Below, piece by piece: positions 21,421-32,240 of a stretch of DNA of 64,000 nucleotides (the stretch's first letter is position 1; each line of letters begins with the position of its first letter). Below the pieces are notes generated by a model that saw only the letters and a list, made by a program, of their open reading frames with translations, searched no databases and had not been told where the DNA came from. Origin of the DNA: Xiphydria camelus (lineage: Eukaryota > Arthropoda > Insecta > Hymenoptera > Xiphydriidae); assembly GCA_963678675.1 (NCBI GenBank), contig OY783192.1, forward strand, positions 22,324,472 to 22,388,471, read 5' to 3'. Both the position numbers and the translations under genes were made by a program.

Positions 21421-21912
21421 ATAAGTGGAGGGGACAATTTCAGGACTTCATAGATCTTTTTCAACGCTAAGTCAGGCCTTTCAGTGCTATTTCATGGCTA
21501 CGTTTTGAGAGAGGTGGGGATATTCAGAGGTAGCATGGCTATTTCAGTGGTTTTTCACGTCTGTCAAGGCTTTAAAGCTATTGTTATGTCTGCGCCATTC
21601 TCACTTCCCCCTTCTTCTTTTCCCCCATGGATGGTGGATGCTCGACTCGGACCCTCCTGGGTCTCGCTTTCCTCCGTTTAAACTTCTCTAATCTCGACTG
21701 CTTTCGCACAGCAAAATATGATATGCACCATCATACTATATTATAAAAAAGTATCGGATTGTTTCGCTCATAAATAAAGTAACACAAGTTTGAATTTTTC
21801 AATAATTTTTATTTTGCATACTAAAAATACCATCACAATATTAAAGTATGACAAATCATTTTTACGAGTTAATTGGTGTGGTTGAACAATTCGAAATATA
21901 TTAATGAAAATG

Positions 21913-21985
21913 CAACAACTTTGCTTCCGCCGTTTTTCTAACGTAATAGATAGCGGAAAACGGCGGGCACAAAGTTGTACACCTA
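21913..21985. repeat. Short hairpin
   Basis: ACAACTTTG...CGCCGTTTTTC pairs with GCGGAAAACGGCGGGCACAAA and GTTGT; arms about 25 bp, loop under 20 bp. Confidence 0.7.
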
Positions 21986-22162
21986 ATTGTACTCGTTCGT
22001 TTCTACACCACCGTAAACTGCGCATTTTTTTGATGTGTAAACATCTATGCTATGGTTCTGCGGTACAACCTTCCTGGGAAATTGAGCGTCAGACGTAAGT
22101 CATGTAGATGTGACTGCGTCAGTGGTGTGTGGCGCTACCGCGCATACTATTCGCGCAAGCTG

Positions 22163-23425
22163 GATTATCTCAACGGGAAAACATTTTAGAGAAAAATATT
22201 TAATACAAAACTTTAAGGATTTTCCCTTGGCTACCCAGTGGTCTATTGGATTTGACCTTGACCGTGACCTTTAAGGTAATATCAAATGCCTTCCTAAACC
22301 GTTCATCCGATTGTGATGAAACTTTGGGGAATGGTTGGACGCATGCCCACGAAGGTTTCTGAGTTAGTAAATCTTATAAAAGGTGTTCAAAAAGTACCGG
22401 TACTGATGATTATTATGCCTTCCTAAACCGTTCATCCGATTGCGATGAAAAGTTGGGGAATGGTTGGACGCATGCCCGCGAAGGTTTCTGAGTTACAAAT
22501 CTTATACAGGGTGTTCAAAAAGTACCGGTACGGATGATTATTATGCCTTCCTAAACCGTTCATCCGATTGTGATGAAACTTTGGGGAACGGTTGGACGCA
22601 TGCCCGCGAAGGTTTCTGAGTTAGTAAATCTTATAAAAGGTGTTCAAAAAGTACCGGTACTGATGATTATTATGCCTTCCTAAACCGTTCATCCGATTGC
22701 GATGAAAAGTTGGGGAATGGTTGGACGCATGCCCGCGAAGGTTTCTGAGTTATAAATCTTATACAGGGTGTTCAAAAAGTACCGGTACGGATGATTATTA
22801 TGCCTTCCTAAATCGTTCATCCGATTGCGATGAAAAGTTGGGAAATGGTTGGATGCATGCCCGCGAAGGTTTCTGAATTAGTAAATCTTATACAGGGTGT
22901 TCAAAAAGTACCGGTACGGATGATTATTATGCCTTCCTAAACCGTTCATCCGATTGCGATGAAAAGTTGGGAAATGGTTGGATGCATGCCCGCGAAGGTT
23001 TCTGAATTAGTAAATCTTATACAGGGTGTTCAAAAAGTACCGGTACGGATGAATATTATGCCTTCCTAAACCGTTCATCCGATTGCGATGAAAATTTGGG
23101 GAACAGTTGGACGCATATCCGCGAAGGTTTCTGAGTTAGTAAATCAGGGTGTTCAAAAAGTCGAACTATACTTGACCTAAATTTGACCTCCGCTGACAAT
23201 AAAGGTAACATGAAAAAAATGGTCAAGGACACATTTGAACGTGAAAAAAAAATTAATTTGACCTTGATATAACCTTGAAGGTCATGGTCAAGGTCAAATC
23301 CAATATGACCATTGCGTAGCCCGGGAAAAATACTAAAAGTTTTGTATTAAAAATGTATTTAAACAATGGTGGACGGACAAAATCAATCCACAATCTACCC
23401 GTGCGAATCCGGGACGGGCTGCTAG
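22163..23425 (+). mobile_element. Nonautonomous Helitron, 5' truncated, with internal minisatellite
   Basis: The 3' end has a GC-rich hairpin (CCCGTGCGAATCCGGGACGG) followed by CTGCTAG and a T, the classical Helitron terminus. Seven units of 127-130 bp, each starting GCCTTCCTAAACCGTTCATC, lie at 22288-23150, flanked by ACCTTGACC-rich stretches. The copy at 37870-39204 (opposite strand) has the missing 5' end. Here homology begins only at GATTATCTCAACGGG, so the 5' terminus is lost. Confidence 0.85.
22288..23150 (+). repeat. 127-130-bp minisatellite, seven units
   Basis: Unit starts at 22288, 22417, 22544, 22674, 22802, 22931 and 23060. Each includes CAGGGTGTTCAAAAAGTACC or a close variant. 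Higher-order alternation is seen: units carrying TTATAAAAGGTG alternate with units carrying TTATACAGGGTG in the first part. Confidence 0.93.
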
Positions 23426-23439
23426 TAAGTTATAAATCT

Positions 23440-24990
23440 AATATAATAATAATAAATATTTTATTATAGAAAAAATTTAACTTCTTTATGTCGAACTACG
23501 ACGTCATATTCCCCAATTAAACTCGGACCGCAGATAGTTGTAAGATGTTTACACATCCTCCGTGAGTACAACGGCACTCACACCTTTTTTCTTAATGCAA
23601 GGACGAACATTTTTTATTGTGTATATTTATGAAAATCAATATTTTTCAATAACAATAAATTTCATAAAATGATTTACTGAAATTTTTCTCTTATAACTAT
23701 CAGATACATGAATTAAAATGTAAAAAACTATTAGTAAAAAATATAACTTGTAATGATTAATTATCATATTATCGATTCCTAATCTTCGTTGTCGTCATCG
23801 TCAAAGTTTTGTATTTTGTTATCCAGACAATCTTCAAATTGAATATTTAATTCATCATCACCATCATCTGCATCGTTATTTAATTCCTCTTTAAAAACAA
23901 GTACATTAATTAGATTGCGAATAGCTACAAATACATGGAAATAATTTGAAGTGAAAATAAAATGCCTGGTTCATTTTGAAGTGATTCACTGACAAAACTT
24001 GGTAATTGATCACCATCGAACCAATTGAAGGGATAAGAAGCCAAGGAATTGAAGGGGGATGAATAATTCATACAGCTTATACACTTGAGGCAAAGGAGTT
24101 GCAGGTATTTTTAAAGAACAAAAATACTTTAATGTGGAGCATCTCAGAAAACTTGTTTTTCTACTTAAACCCCTTGGCTTCTTATCCCCTCAATTATAAT
24201 TACCAAAAATATTTACAAAACAGTTTTCCATAAAAAGGTGAAAATGTGTCATTTTTACGGCTTGGGTATAGGGGACACGTATAAAAGTGTCTTTGAAAAA
24301 ATGTTAATAACAATTAAACTACATGTAAAAAAAATTTGAAAAAATTAGAGGAGATGCAGAATACCTTAATCTTTATTTCACCAAAATTTCAAATTTTACA
24401 GAAAAGTGGTTTTGGAGAGGAAATACCTTAACACACACACAGAGTAGTCCATGCGATAAGAAAGAGAGATCCATGCGCCGAATACATCTCACTCGCACTC
24501 GTGCGCATGAATAATGCCCTCGCGCTCATACTCATAGCGGAACTTGTATCGTGTCTGGGGGGATGTTTGGCCCTTCGGATTGGTCTGACTGTTTACAATA
24601 GGTCTTAAACAGTAACCCAAGTAACGTATATAATATTTAGACTTACTACTATGACGTAGGTTACCTAATTTGTTTGCAAACTTTCAAGCATTTGGCGGAA
24701 GTTAGGGCCCACGGAAAGTGTCTGGCAATAATGAATGTTAGTTTTTAACAATATTCTGTAAAACATATAAAAACCAGCTATCATACTTTAACGTAGGTGA
24801 GTAAGGTTTTTATGTACCTGTTGTACCTGTTACCTGCAAAAGGGCCCCGCTTTCAAGCTAGCAAGTACCCATACGTTCACTACATACCACACTACTTATT
24901 CACAAAATATTAGCTTTGCTAAAATGACGTAGGTCGGGGGGCTCTGGAATCTTGGACTACTAGAATTGTATTCTCTACAATTTCCGTAAT
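23440..24990 (-). mobile_element. Relative of the palindromic transposon (diverged copy)
   Basis: The stretch 24430-24990 is a diverged match of the right arm of 17141-18899: CCTCGCGCTCATACTCATAG, TGTCTGGCAATAATG, TACTTTAACGTAGG and GTCGGGGGGCTCTGG appear in the same order as their counterparts. It carries the same two C-terminal exons on the minus strand. Unlike the palindromic copy there is a single orientation. Ends not fixed. Confidence 0.55.
23779..24036 (-). pseudogene. Second copy of the WF[ED]GDQLP protein C-terminus
   Basis: Minus strand. The exon near 24036-23965 reads FNWFDGDQLPSFVSESLQNE, matching FKWFEGDQLPNYVSDSLKTL of the copy at 17864-18140. The donor here is GCATTT instead of GTATGT, so splicing is doubtful. 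The last exon encodes EELNNDADDGDDELNIQFED, then a run of aspartates, ending DNED and a TAG at 23779-23781. The C-terminal tail is acidic in both copies though its residues differ, which suggests charge rather than sequence is conserved. Upstream of 24036 the coding text fades into an AT-rich stretch. Function not recognised; probable transposase C-terminus. Confidence 0.55.
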
Positions 24991-25530
24991 CACTACCGCT
25001 TACCTAAGAGGCGCTGGAAAGAAGATAATGCAAAAGAATCGGATTGAAAAGGTTACGTGAATGCAATTGTAAGAAAAGCGCTACAGTTTACTTAAGCGTA
25101 ACTCTCAAATTATTTATAGCAGAAAAGAAGTTTTTAAACAAAGCTTATAGAGAATTGTATCCTCTACAATTTTCATAATAACTACCTTTACTTAGGAGTA
25201 ATTTGAAGGCTACAGGAATAAAACAGGGAATGTCCACTTTTCGTCGAAAATTGGGGTTTCATCGCTATCTATAGTATTTTATGTGTACCTACTTTTTGGT
25301 GGTAAGACTGTTATAGGAATGAAACGATAGATGTCCACAGAAAATGCAAATAAAATATTGGTATACAGGCATAAAACAAGAGATGTCCAAGCTTAAAAAG
25401 CTTAATTTCTCAAGATGTTGTTTTTATGACATTTCCTGTTTTATTCCTATACTCTTCATTTGTGGTCACATGTACACTCAGGTTTGTCTGTGTAAGCGCA
25501 AGTCGGAAGGACTGCCTTCCGCCAAACCGT

Positions 25531-25736
25531 AAGGGCGTTTTCACACTGGCCGACACGACACCGACATCGATGACTGTGGACGTGAACTTTCATATACGAC
25601 ACAGCACCAACACGACACCGACATCAATGACTCTTGACGTGAAATCTCATATAGGTACATATATGAGATTTCACGTCCACAGTCATCGATGTCGGTGTCG
25701 AGTCGGTGCCGTGTCGGCCAATGTGAAAACAGCCTA
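25531..25736. mobile_element. Hairpin MITE with GACACCGACATC motifs
   Basis: Inverted ends GGGCGTTTTCACACTGGCCG and the complement of GGCTGTTTTCACATTGGCCG. The inner arms repeat CACGACACCGACATCGATGA twice. Possible TA duplication. Noncoding. Confidence 0.75.
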
Positions 25737-25870
25737 TCGTGTATGAGGACCTTTTTAGGGAAGTTCAGACGGAGGAGACGGAAACCCAGGAGGGTAACGG
25801 GTCCGAATGTAGCACCCACCACCCCCCATGGGGGGAAAGAAGAAGGCGACCACTATAGTGTGAACGGTCC

Positions 25871-26483
25871 AGCGGTTCTCCGGACGCACCAAGGCAATTT
25901 CTTAAAACGGAGATATTTTAAAAATTACGACAATTACAGAAAAATAATCCGAGTGTAATGTGTAGGAAATTTAACTAACAAAATTATGGAACACAAAAAA
26001 GAAACAATAATTCAATATATCGAGAGACACCGTTTATTTTACTTGATACTTTTTAAACAATTGAGTGAAAAAAATATATATAATTTTATTTAAAAAGTAG
26101 AGAATCTCTTAAGCAATTTAAAAAAAGAAGCATTCAAAAATGTTATATTTTCTATGTTTTACGATTTTTTTTCCACCCCTCACGTTCGCGCGGCTCTAGG
26201 GGGTGAACAATGGGGAGTGGGGGTAAACTGGGTGAAACTTTTTTATAGAGAATTTTAAGCTCTACAATTTTGAATTTACTCTTTTTTCGATATCTCGCTT
26301 CGTTTTCGAGTTCTTTTCGAATAATCCATTTTTAGAGTATTTGTTATTATTTTTCAACCAGAACCCGTGGAGGAAAAACAGCGATACTTCACCCAGAGCT
26401 TTATAGGGTCAAATGACAACGTTAAAGAAAAATGCAGCCTGGTTCTCAAAAAGTCGTATTTCAGACCTTCGTTTACTGGATTA
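25871..26483 (-). repeat. Right long terminal inverted repeat of the 10 kb element
   Basis: Reverse match of 16509-17129, starting inward at AGCGGTTCTCCGGACGCAC and ending CCTTCGTTTACTGG followed by ATTA at the junction. Confidence 0.9.
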
Positions 26484-26690
26484 TAGTAGAACCGTCCGCA
26501 GTTGGTTTAAAAAATGTAGAGCTGGCCATTTCGACTTGAAAGATGAAGAGCGCATCGGCCGCCCAGCACAACGGATACGGACCTTATCAAGAGTATTCGC
26601 GCTAAAAATTTGCGATATAGTGTGCGCGAGATAGTGGATGCCACCAACATTCCCAGAACAACGGTACCTAAGCATTTAATCAATTTCGCA
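26484..26690 (+). pseudogene. Mariner 3' continuation after the 10 kb insertion (truncated)
   Basis: Directly after the junction the mariner transposase resumes: TVRSWFKKCRAGHFDLKDEE and RIGRP, then after a frameshift RYSVREIVDATNIPRTTV and PKHLI. This is the second helix-turn-helix of an irritans-type mariner. The match to mariner stops near 26690, so the DD34D catalytic domain is missing. Together with 16203-16508 it forms one element that received the 10 kb insertion. The reading frame join is seen directly; the age order (mariner first) follows from it. Confidence 0.87.
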
Positions 26691-27510
26691 TCAAAAAGAA
26701 GGAAGGAACTTATGGGACAACCAATAGGTTGGCTGGTGGTCGAGGAAGTAAACTTAGGCGCCACCGAGCTAAACACCTTTATTTACCGCCTGATTTGAAA
26801 TATATCAATATGGCAGAAGTCAATGCTTACATTATAAAGTATATTAGGCATTGCAGGAGTCAAAAATGAAAATATAACCTTAATTTATGAATCTGTATGT
26901 AGTGAAGTGAATTGAAATAAAAAATTGAATATAAAACGGTGGCTGTGGAGCCTCCGCAGCCGCTTTCCACCAGCGATAGCGGCCGACCCACCATCAGACG
27001 ACGGAAACAGGTCCTTCTCCCGCGCAAAGAGGACCTGCCGCCTCAGTTGGAGATCCGCGCAATTCGTTCAACTGTTTCATTTTCATTTTTTTTATCAGTC
27101 ACATCAGATACAGTCAAATCTGCAACAGTGCAGCATTAATAATATATTATAACCGTTTTAATTTGCCCGCGGGTGTTTGGCTCAGTGGCGCTATCTGCTT
27201 TAGTGCTTACCAGCCAACCTAATAACCGATTACACTATTAAACGATAACGTGATACCTTATTAGACGGAGAATAGGGTACGCTTAATAAGCGATAATGGA
27301 AATGCACTGTCGCTAGAGTGCGCCTAGGGAGTAGGGAGAAGGACTAATGGTGTCAGAAGAAAGACCGAGTCTATAGGAAAGTGGCACGTGCCCGACCGAA
27401 GACAGTTGTTAGTGTTATAAAGGGCATCACACACAAAATTCCGTAAGGCCGTAAGACGTAAAAGCGATTAGACCAATTAGGATCAAATATTCCGTTGTGG
27501 TGGTTACGGA
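26691..27510. other. Intergenic, nothing secure
   Basis: A GC-rich block at 26940-27070 gives open frames on two phases (for example 26925-27152) without a known domain. TTTGGCTCAGTGG at 27178 resembles a tRNA A box but no B box follows. Confidence 0.4.
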
Positions 27511-29079
27511 CCCGTGTGGAAATCTGCCCAAGTTGGCCCAATCAGTAATTGGGCGCCAATTAGGCCCCAATTGGGCGGCCCAATTTGAATAAAATATAAT
27601 AAATCGAATAGATACAATTGTTTGTTTTATTTATGTACCGGAAGTAAAAATAAATCTAGACATTTAGAACTTATTCCGAACTTTTAGTGACTGGAATTTG
27701 GGTCAGGTGATACGATGTAGTATTAGCGTTTAGTTGGGGCTACGTTGGGCAGCCCAATCAGGCCCCAACTAAGGTACTAGTTGGGGCTACGTTGGGCACC
27801 CCAATCTGGCCCCAACTAAGGTACCTAATCACTACCCTAGCAAGAAATATTGTATAATTTTTATGTTTTAATGTTGTTAGCATCGCCTCAAAAACTTTAC
27901 TAACTTTATTATGATGACATTGGTAATAAATATATAATATATTTCATTCTTTGGTAATTGCGTTTTTAATAATCTTTACAGCATTTTTAAAATTGAGTGG
28001 CGTAAGATACATATAATGATAAATTGGCCATTTCTATTACAGAATAAATAAAATTGAAATCTATTCCGAACTTTTAGTGACTGAAATTTGGGTCAGGTGA
28101 TACGATATAGTATTAGCGTTTAGTTGGTACCTAATCACTTAGTCCAAGGCACTTATCCATTTTTACCTATGCCGCAAACAAATCGACGAGGGTAGTGTGA
28201 TTTTTTAGTGTGAAAAGCCTTTTTTATTATTTTATTATTATTTTTTTTTTCGACAAAATGACCTTAATAAAAGTTGTAGATAATAACATTCTAATCTTTG
28301 CTTTATGACTTTTTTTTCTAGCTATTTTAGTTTAGGCGCTACGGCTATATTTTTGTGTTTAGAAATTCGCAAGGGACGTCCCGGGAAAAGAGTACGGCCC
28401 TGGAGAGAGGCTGAAAAACGTCCCCTTTTTTCGGGACGGCCCTGGCGAATAGTGGTGAATGTGACAGACACTCCGTGTAGTTTGCTAATCGTTTGTATTT
28501 TTTTTAAATAATCGTGAATCGTGATAGTAAACGGATGTGGTGCTATTTTTCTCTGGATGCCTGTACATAAAGAGCAGGAAAGGAGACAGCAGCATCTCAG
28601 AAGAATTGCCATCAAATAAGTTACTTTCTATCTGACCATTCTAACCTCACTTTGATTGCCTATGAAGGACATATATCTTTGTGGATATTATATTTTTTGT
28701 TTTCAGCGTCATGCGAGCACGGGACGAGTCAATGGTTTTTCTTCTCCAACAAGCCGTGGCAGAAAAATAGGAGATGCAATGGAATAACTAAGGAAACTAT
28801 GAAAAACTAAGGAAACCCGCGCGTATGATTTGTATCAATCATTGTTCCGCTTGAATACGTTTATATTTTACTTTTGTACATTTTATGAGAAAATATAAAA
28901 TCTTATTAATTATTATTAATCTTATTATTCATTAAAAGTAACATTTCAGGTTGATTGGGCATAAATAGGGTTGCCCAATTGGGGCCCAATTGGGCGGCCC
29001 AAATTGGGCATAGGTTGGGCGGAGCGTTACAAGCCCAACGAAAGCCCAATTGGGGCCCAATGAACATTTCCACACGGGG
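27511..29079. mobile_element. TTGGGC/GCCCAA-rich transposon, copy 1
   Basis: A 1.57 kb element with inverted ends CCCGTGTGGAAAT and ATTTCCACACGGG. Just inside both ends are clusters of GCCCAATTGGGC-like palindromes (27525-27595 and 28955-29065), and more at 27730-27820 (AGTTGGGGC/GCCCCAACT). The interior has an inverted pair GGGACGTCCCGGG/CGGGACGGCCCT near 28375-28440. No protein motif. Both copies are flanked by GA, which could be a 2-bp duplication or part of the ends. Confidence 0.75.
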
Positions 29080-30112
29080 AGTGACACTATTCCCATTATA
29101 TTCGAATATTATTATCTCGTTAACGATAAACTTTTGGACCAATTCTACATAACACTTTTTTAAAGGTCATATTTCGATTAACGAAAAATGGTTATAACAA
29201 TATAGGCGAATCGTTCATAGGTAGTGAGATAATCATTATTATTGAAGCTAATCCGAATAGAGTACCACTCTACGTTGTACCACTCGAATCAGCTTCGACC
29301 ACTATTATCTCTTTATCTACGAACTAATTTGGTATATTTTTTTGAAGATTACATTTCAATTTACAAAAAAGGATTGCACCAATATTAGCGAAAAGTCCAT
29401 ACGTAATAAGATAATCGTGGTTGAAGTTGATCCGAATAGTACCATCCCATTCCTAGACTTCTAATTCTAAAGTTTTTGTAAGATTCAGACAAAATTACAC
29501 AAGAGATTTATTAGAACTCTTTCCGAGAATATACCGAAGTTTACATTCATGCGTTTTGACTGGGTATTCATTCTTTTTTTGCTTCGTTCACCTGGAATTT
29601 TACGTAACTCTGATCCTGGCGAAGTAATGGTCAACGACTTCATTCCAATCAATTTAATTATAGTAACAAATACGTACATCATCTACGCAACTAAGTTATA
29701 AACTGGTTTCAAGAAGGCTTCAGATTCGGATATCGTAATATTATATATTATCTCATTTTTTGACTGTTATAAAATGAAATAGGTACACATGCAAACGCGG
29801 GGTTATTTCAAAATTGCATCGCATTATCTGTCAAATCATGCCACGAGTTGCTCGCGACTTTGTATGCCAAGAACAGGTGCTCCCAATTCGGATTCTATTA
29901 CCTAACTTTCGTTTGCTCTCGTTTTCCTGGAATTTCGCGCAACTACTTTCATCTCGGCAAAGAAACTGGTTAAAACTTAATTCGTTTCAATCAATTCTAT
30001 TATAGCCGAACATACGTAAATAGTTCGTAAATCCTGCGTGTGCACGCAAACTAATTTTAATCTTACGTTTCATCGTGAGTACGTTTCAACGTTTCATCAT
30101 TTTTTAAAAGTG
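29080..30112. other. Intergenic between the two copies
   Basis: AT-rich. No domain in the short frames at 29485-29682 or 29814-30005. Confidence 0.4.
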
Positions 30113-30590
30113 TCATTCTCAGTTAATGTCACTATTTACAGTCCAAGTGTAATTAAATGTTAAAAAACATGTTAAAAAGTGACTTTTTTCTTTTCTAATT
30201 GGTTCTGCTTGGTTGTCTGATGAGATAAAGCATTATATTTTTTGTAACCAAGTAGAAAAGAAAAAAGTCACTTTTCCATTCAAATAGTTCTTTTAATGTT
30301 CTACCAATATTTTTACCAAATTCTACCGAAATAATTCTATTTTTTTTTAATTTTAATATTGATAAATCTGACTAAAGGCATGATAGGGATCGTGACGAAC
30401 CCTGACACTATTAGTATTTTAGGTATGATAAAAACGAAAATATTTTTTTAAACAGTAATATCGATAATGGACTGAAATACGTACACTTGGAGCGTTATAT
30501 AGCGGTTTTTAATTTAAAATGATATAGTATTAGAGAGAGAAAACATTTAATTACACTGGGGCAGTAAATAGTGACATTAAATGAGAATGA
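30113..30590. mobile_element. MITE with nested inner palindrome
   Basis: Ends TCATTCTCAGTTAATGTCAC and the complement of TCATTCTCATTTAATGTCAC, arms about 50 bp. A second, inner palindrome (AAAAGTGACTTTTTTCTTTT against its complement) lies at 30175-30275. The right end abuts the next element at 30591 without a gap. Confidence 0.75.
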
Positions 30591-32239
30591 CCCGTGTGGA
30601 AATCTGCCCAAGTTGGCCCAATCAGTAATTGGGCGCCAATTAGGCCCCAATTTGGCGGCCCAATTTGAATAAAATATAATAAATCGAATAGATACAATTG
30701 TTTGTTTTATTTATGTACCGGAAGTAAAAATAAATTCGGACATTTAGAACTTATTCCGAACTTTTAGTGACTGGAATTTGGGTCAGGTGATACGATGTAG
30801 TATTAGCGTTTAGTTGGGGCTACGTTGGGCAGCCGAATCAGGCCCCAACTAAGGTACTAGTTGGGGCTACGTTGGGCACCCCAATCTGGCCCCAACTAAG
30901 GTACCTAATCACTACCCTAGCAAGAAATATTGTATAATTTTTATGTTTTAATGTTGATAGCATCGCCTCAAAAACTTTACTAACTTTATTATGATGACAT
31001 TGGTAATAAATATATAATATATTTCATTCTTTGATAATTGCGTTTTTAATAATATTTACAGCATTTTTCAAATTGAGTGGAGTAAGATACATATAATGAT
31101 AAATTGGCCATTTCTATTACAGAATAAATCAAATTGAAATCTATTCCGAACTTTTAGTGACTGAAATTTGGGTCAGGTGATACGATATAGTATTAGCGTT
31201 TAGTTGGTACCTAATCACTTAGTCCAAGGCACTTATCGATTTCTACCTATGCCGCAAACAAATCGACGAGGGTAGTGTGATTTTTTAGTGTGAAAAGCCT
31301 TTTTTATTATTTTATTATTTTTTTTTTCGACAAAATGACCTTAATAAAAGTTGTAGATAATAACATTCTAATCTTTGCTTTATGACTTTTTTTGCTAGCT
31401 ATTTTAGTTTAGGCGCTACGGCTATTTTTGTGTTTAGAAATTCGCAAGGGCCGTCCCGGGAAAAGAGTACGGCCCTGGAGAGAGGCTGAAAACGTTCCCT
31501 TTTTTCGGGACGGCCCTGTCGAATAGTGGTGAATGTGACAGACGCTCCGTGTAGTTTGCTAATCGTTTGTATTTTTTTTTAATGTTCGTGAATCGTGATA
31601 GTGAACGGATGCAGTGCTACTTTTCTCTGGATGCCTGTACATAAAGAGCAGGAAAGGAGACGGCAGCATCTCAGAAGAATTGCCATCAGATAAGTTACTT
31701 TCTATCTGATCATTCTAACCTCACTTTAATTACCTATGAAGGACATATATCTTTGTGGATATTCTATTTTTTGTTTTCAGCGTCATGCAAGCACGGGACG
31801 AGTCAATGGTTTTTCTTCTCCATCAACAAGCCGTGGCAGAAAAATAGGAGATGCAATGGAATAACAGGAAACTATGAAAAACGAAGGAAACCCGCGCGTA
31901 TGATTTGTATCAATCATTGTTCCGCTTGAATACGTTTATATTTTACTTTTGTACATTTTATGAGAAAATATAAAATCTTATTAATTATTATTAATCTTAT
32001 TATTCATTATTAATCTTATTATTCATTAAAAGTAACATTTCAGGTTGATTGGGCATAAATAGGGTTGCCCAATTGGGGCCCAATTGGGTGGCCCAAATTG
32101 GGCATAGGTTGGGCGGAGCGTTACAAGCCCAACGAAAGCCCAATTGGGCACTGATTGGACTGCCCAATTGGCGCCCAACTAGTAATTGGGCAGCCCAATT
32201 GGGCCCCAATCGGGGCCCAATGAACATTTCCACACGGGG
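30591..32239. mobile_element. TTGGGC/GCCCAA-rich transposon, copy 2
   Basis: About 1.65 kb and nearly collinear with 27511-29079, with scattered substitutions. Two differences stand out: a duplicated TTATTATTCATTATTAATC stretch near 31985-32020 and an extra GCCCAATTG-rich segment near 32140-32200. Same CCCGTGTGGAAAT ends. It abuts the coding sequence of a Harbinger transposase on its right. Confidence 0.77.
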
Positions 32240-32240
32240 A

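Larger units (their letters stand above)
18904..21560. mobile_element. CACTA/EnSpm-like element (candidate)
   Basis: Both flanks are packed with CACTGAAA/TTTCAGTG and AACTGAAAAAG motifs (18904-19345 left; about 21470-21580 right, inverted). A longer inverted match links 19318-19390 (GCCTTGACACAACTGAAAGA and TACCTCTGAATAT) with 21520-21576. Arrays of CACTG-containing subterminal repeats are characteristic of CACTA elements. A frame at 20763-21161 may be a piece of the transposase. The exact ends and target duplication are not resolved. Confidence 0.5.
16509..26483. mobile_element. 10 kb composite element with 620-bp terminal inverted repeats
   Basis: Left 16509-17129 and right 25871-26483 are near-identical inverted repeats beginning CCAGTAAACGAAGGTCTG just inside each junction. 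The insertion interrupts a mariner coding region: the mariner text before 16508 and after 26484 joins in frame if one copy of TAGTAG (16503-16508 and 26484-26489) is removed, so TAGTAG is the likely 6-bp target duplication. The interior holds several other elements and no complete gene of its own that I can name. Long TIRs with a 6-bp duplication recall Maverick/Polinton, but none of their genes is visible, so the superfamily is open. Confidence 0.8.

Noticed and set aside
21223..21464. Frames with SRKFSKSIGRD repeats on the plus strand and SRPMDLENFRL on the minus strand
   Set aside because: A 33-bp tandem repeat stays open by arithmetic; both strands are open, which argues against coding.
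22288..23150. Regular repeats as a CRISPR array
   Set aside because: Units are contiguous with no unique spacers, lie in a Helitron, and the DNA is eukaryotic.
27175..27260. tRNA-like A box GTTTGGCTCAGTGG
   Set aside because: No B box or cloverleaf follows within 100 bp.
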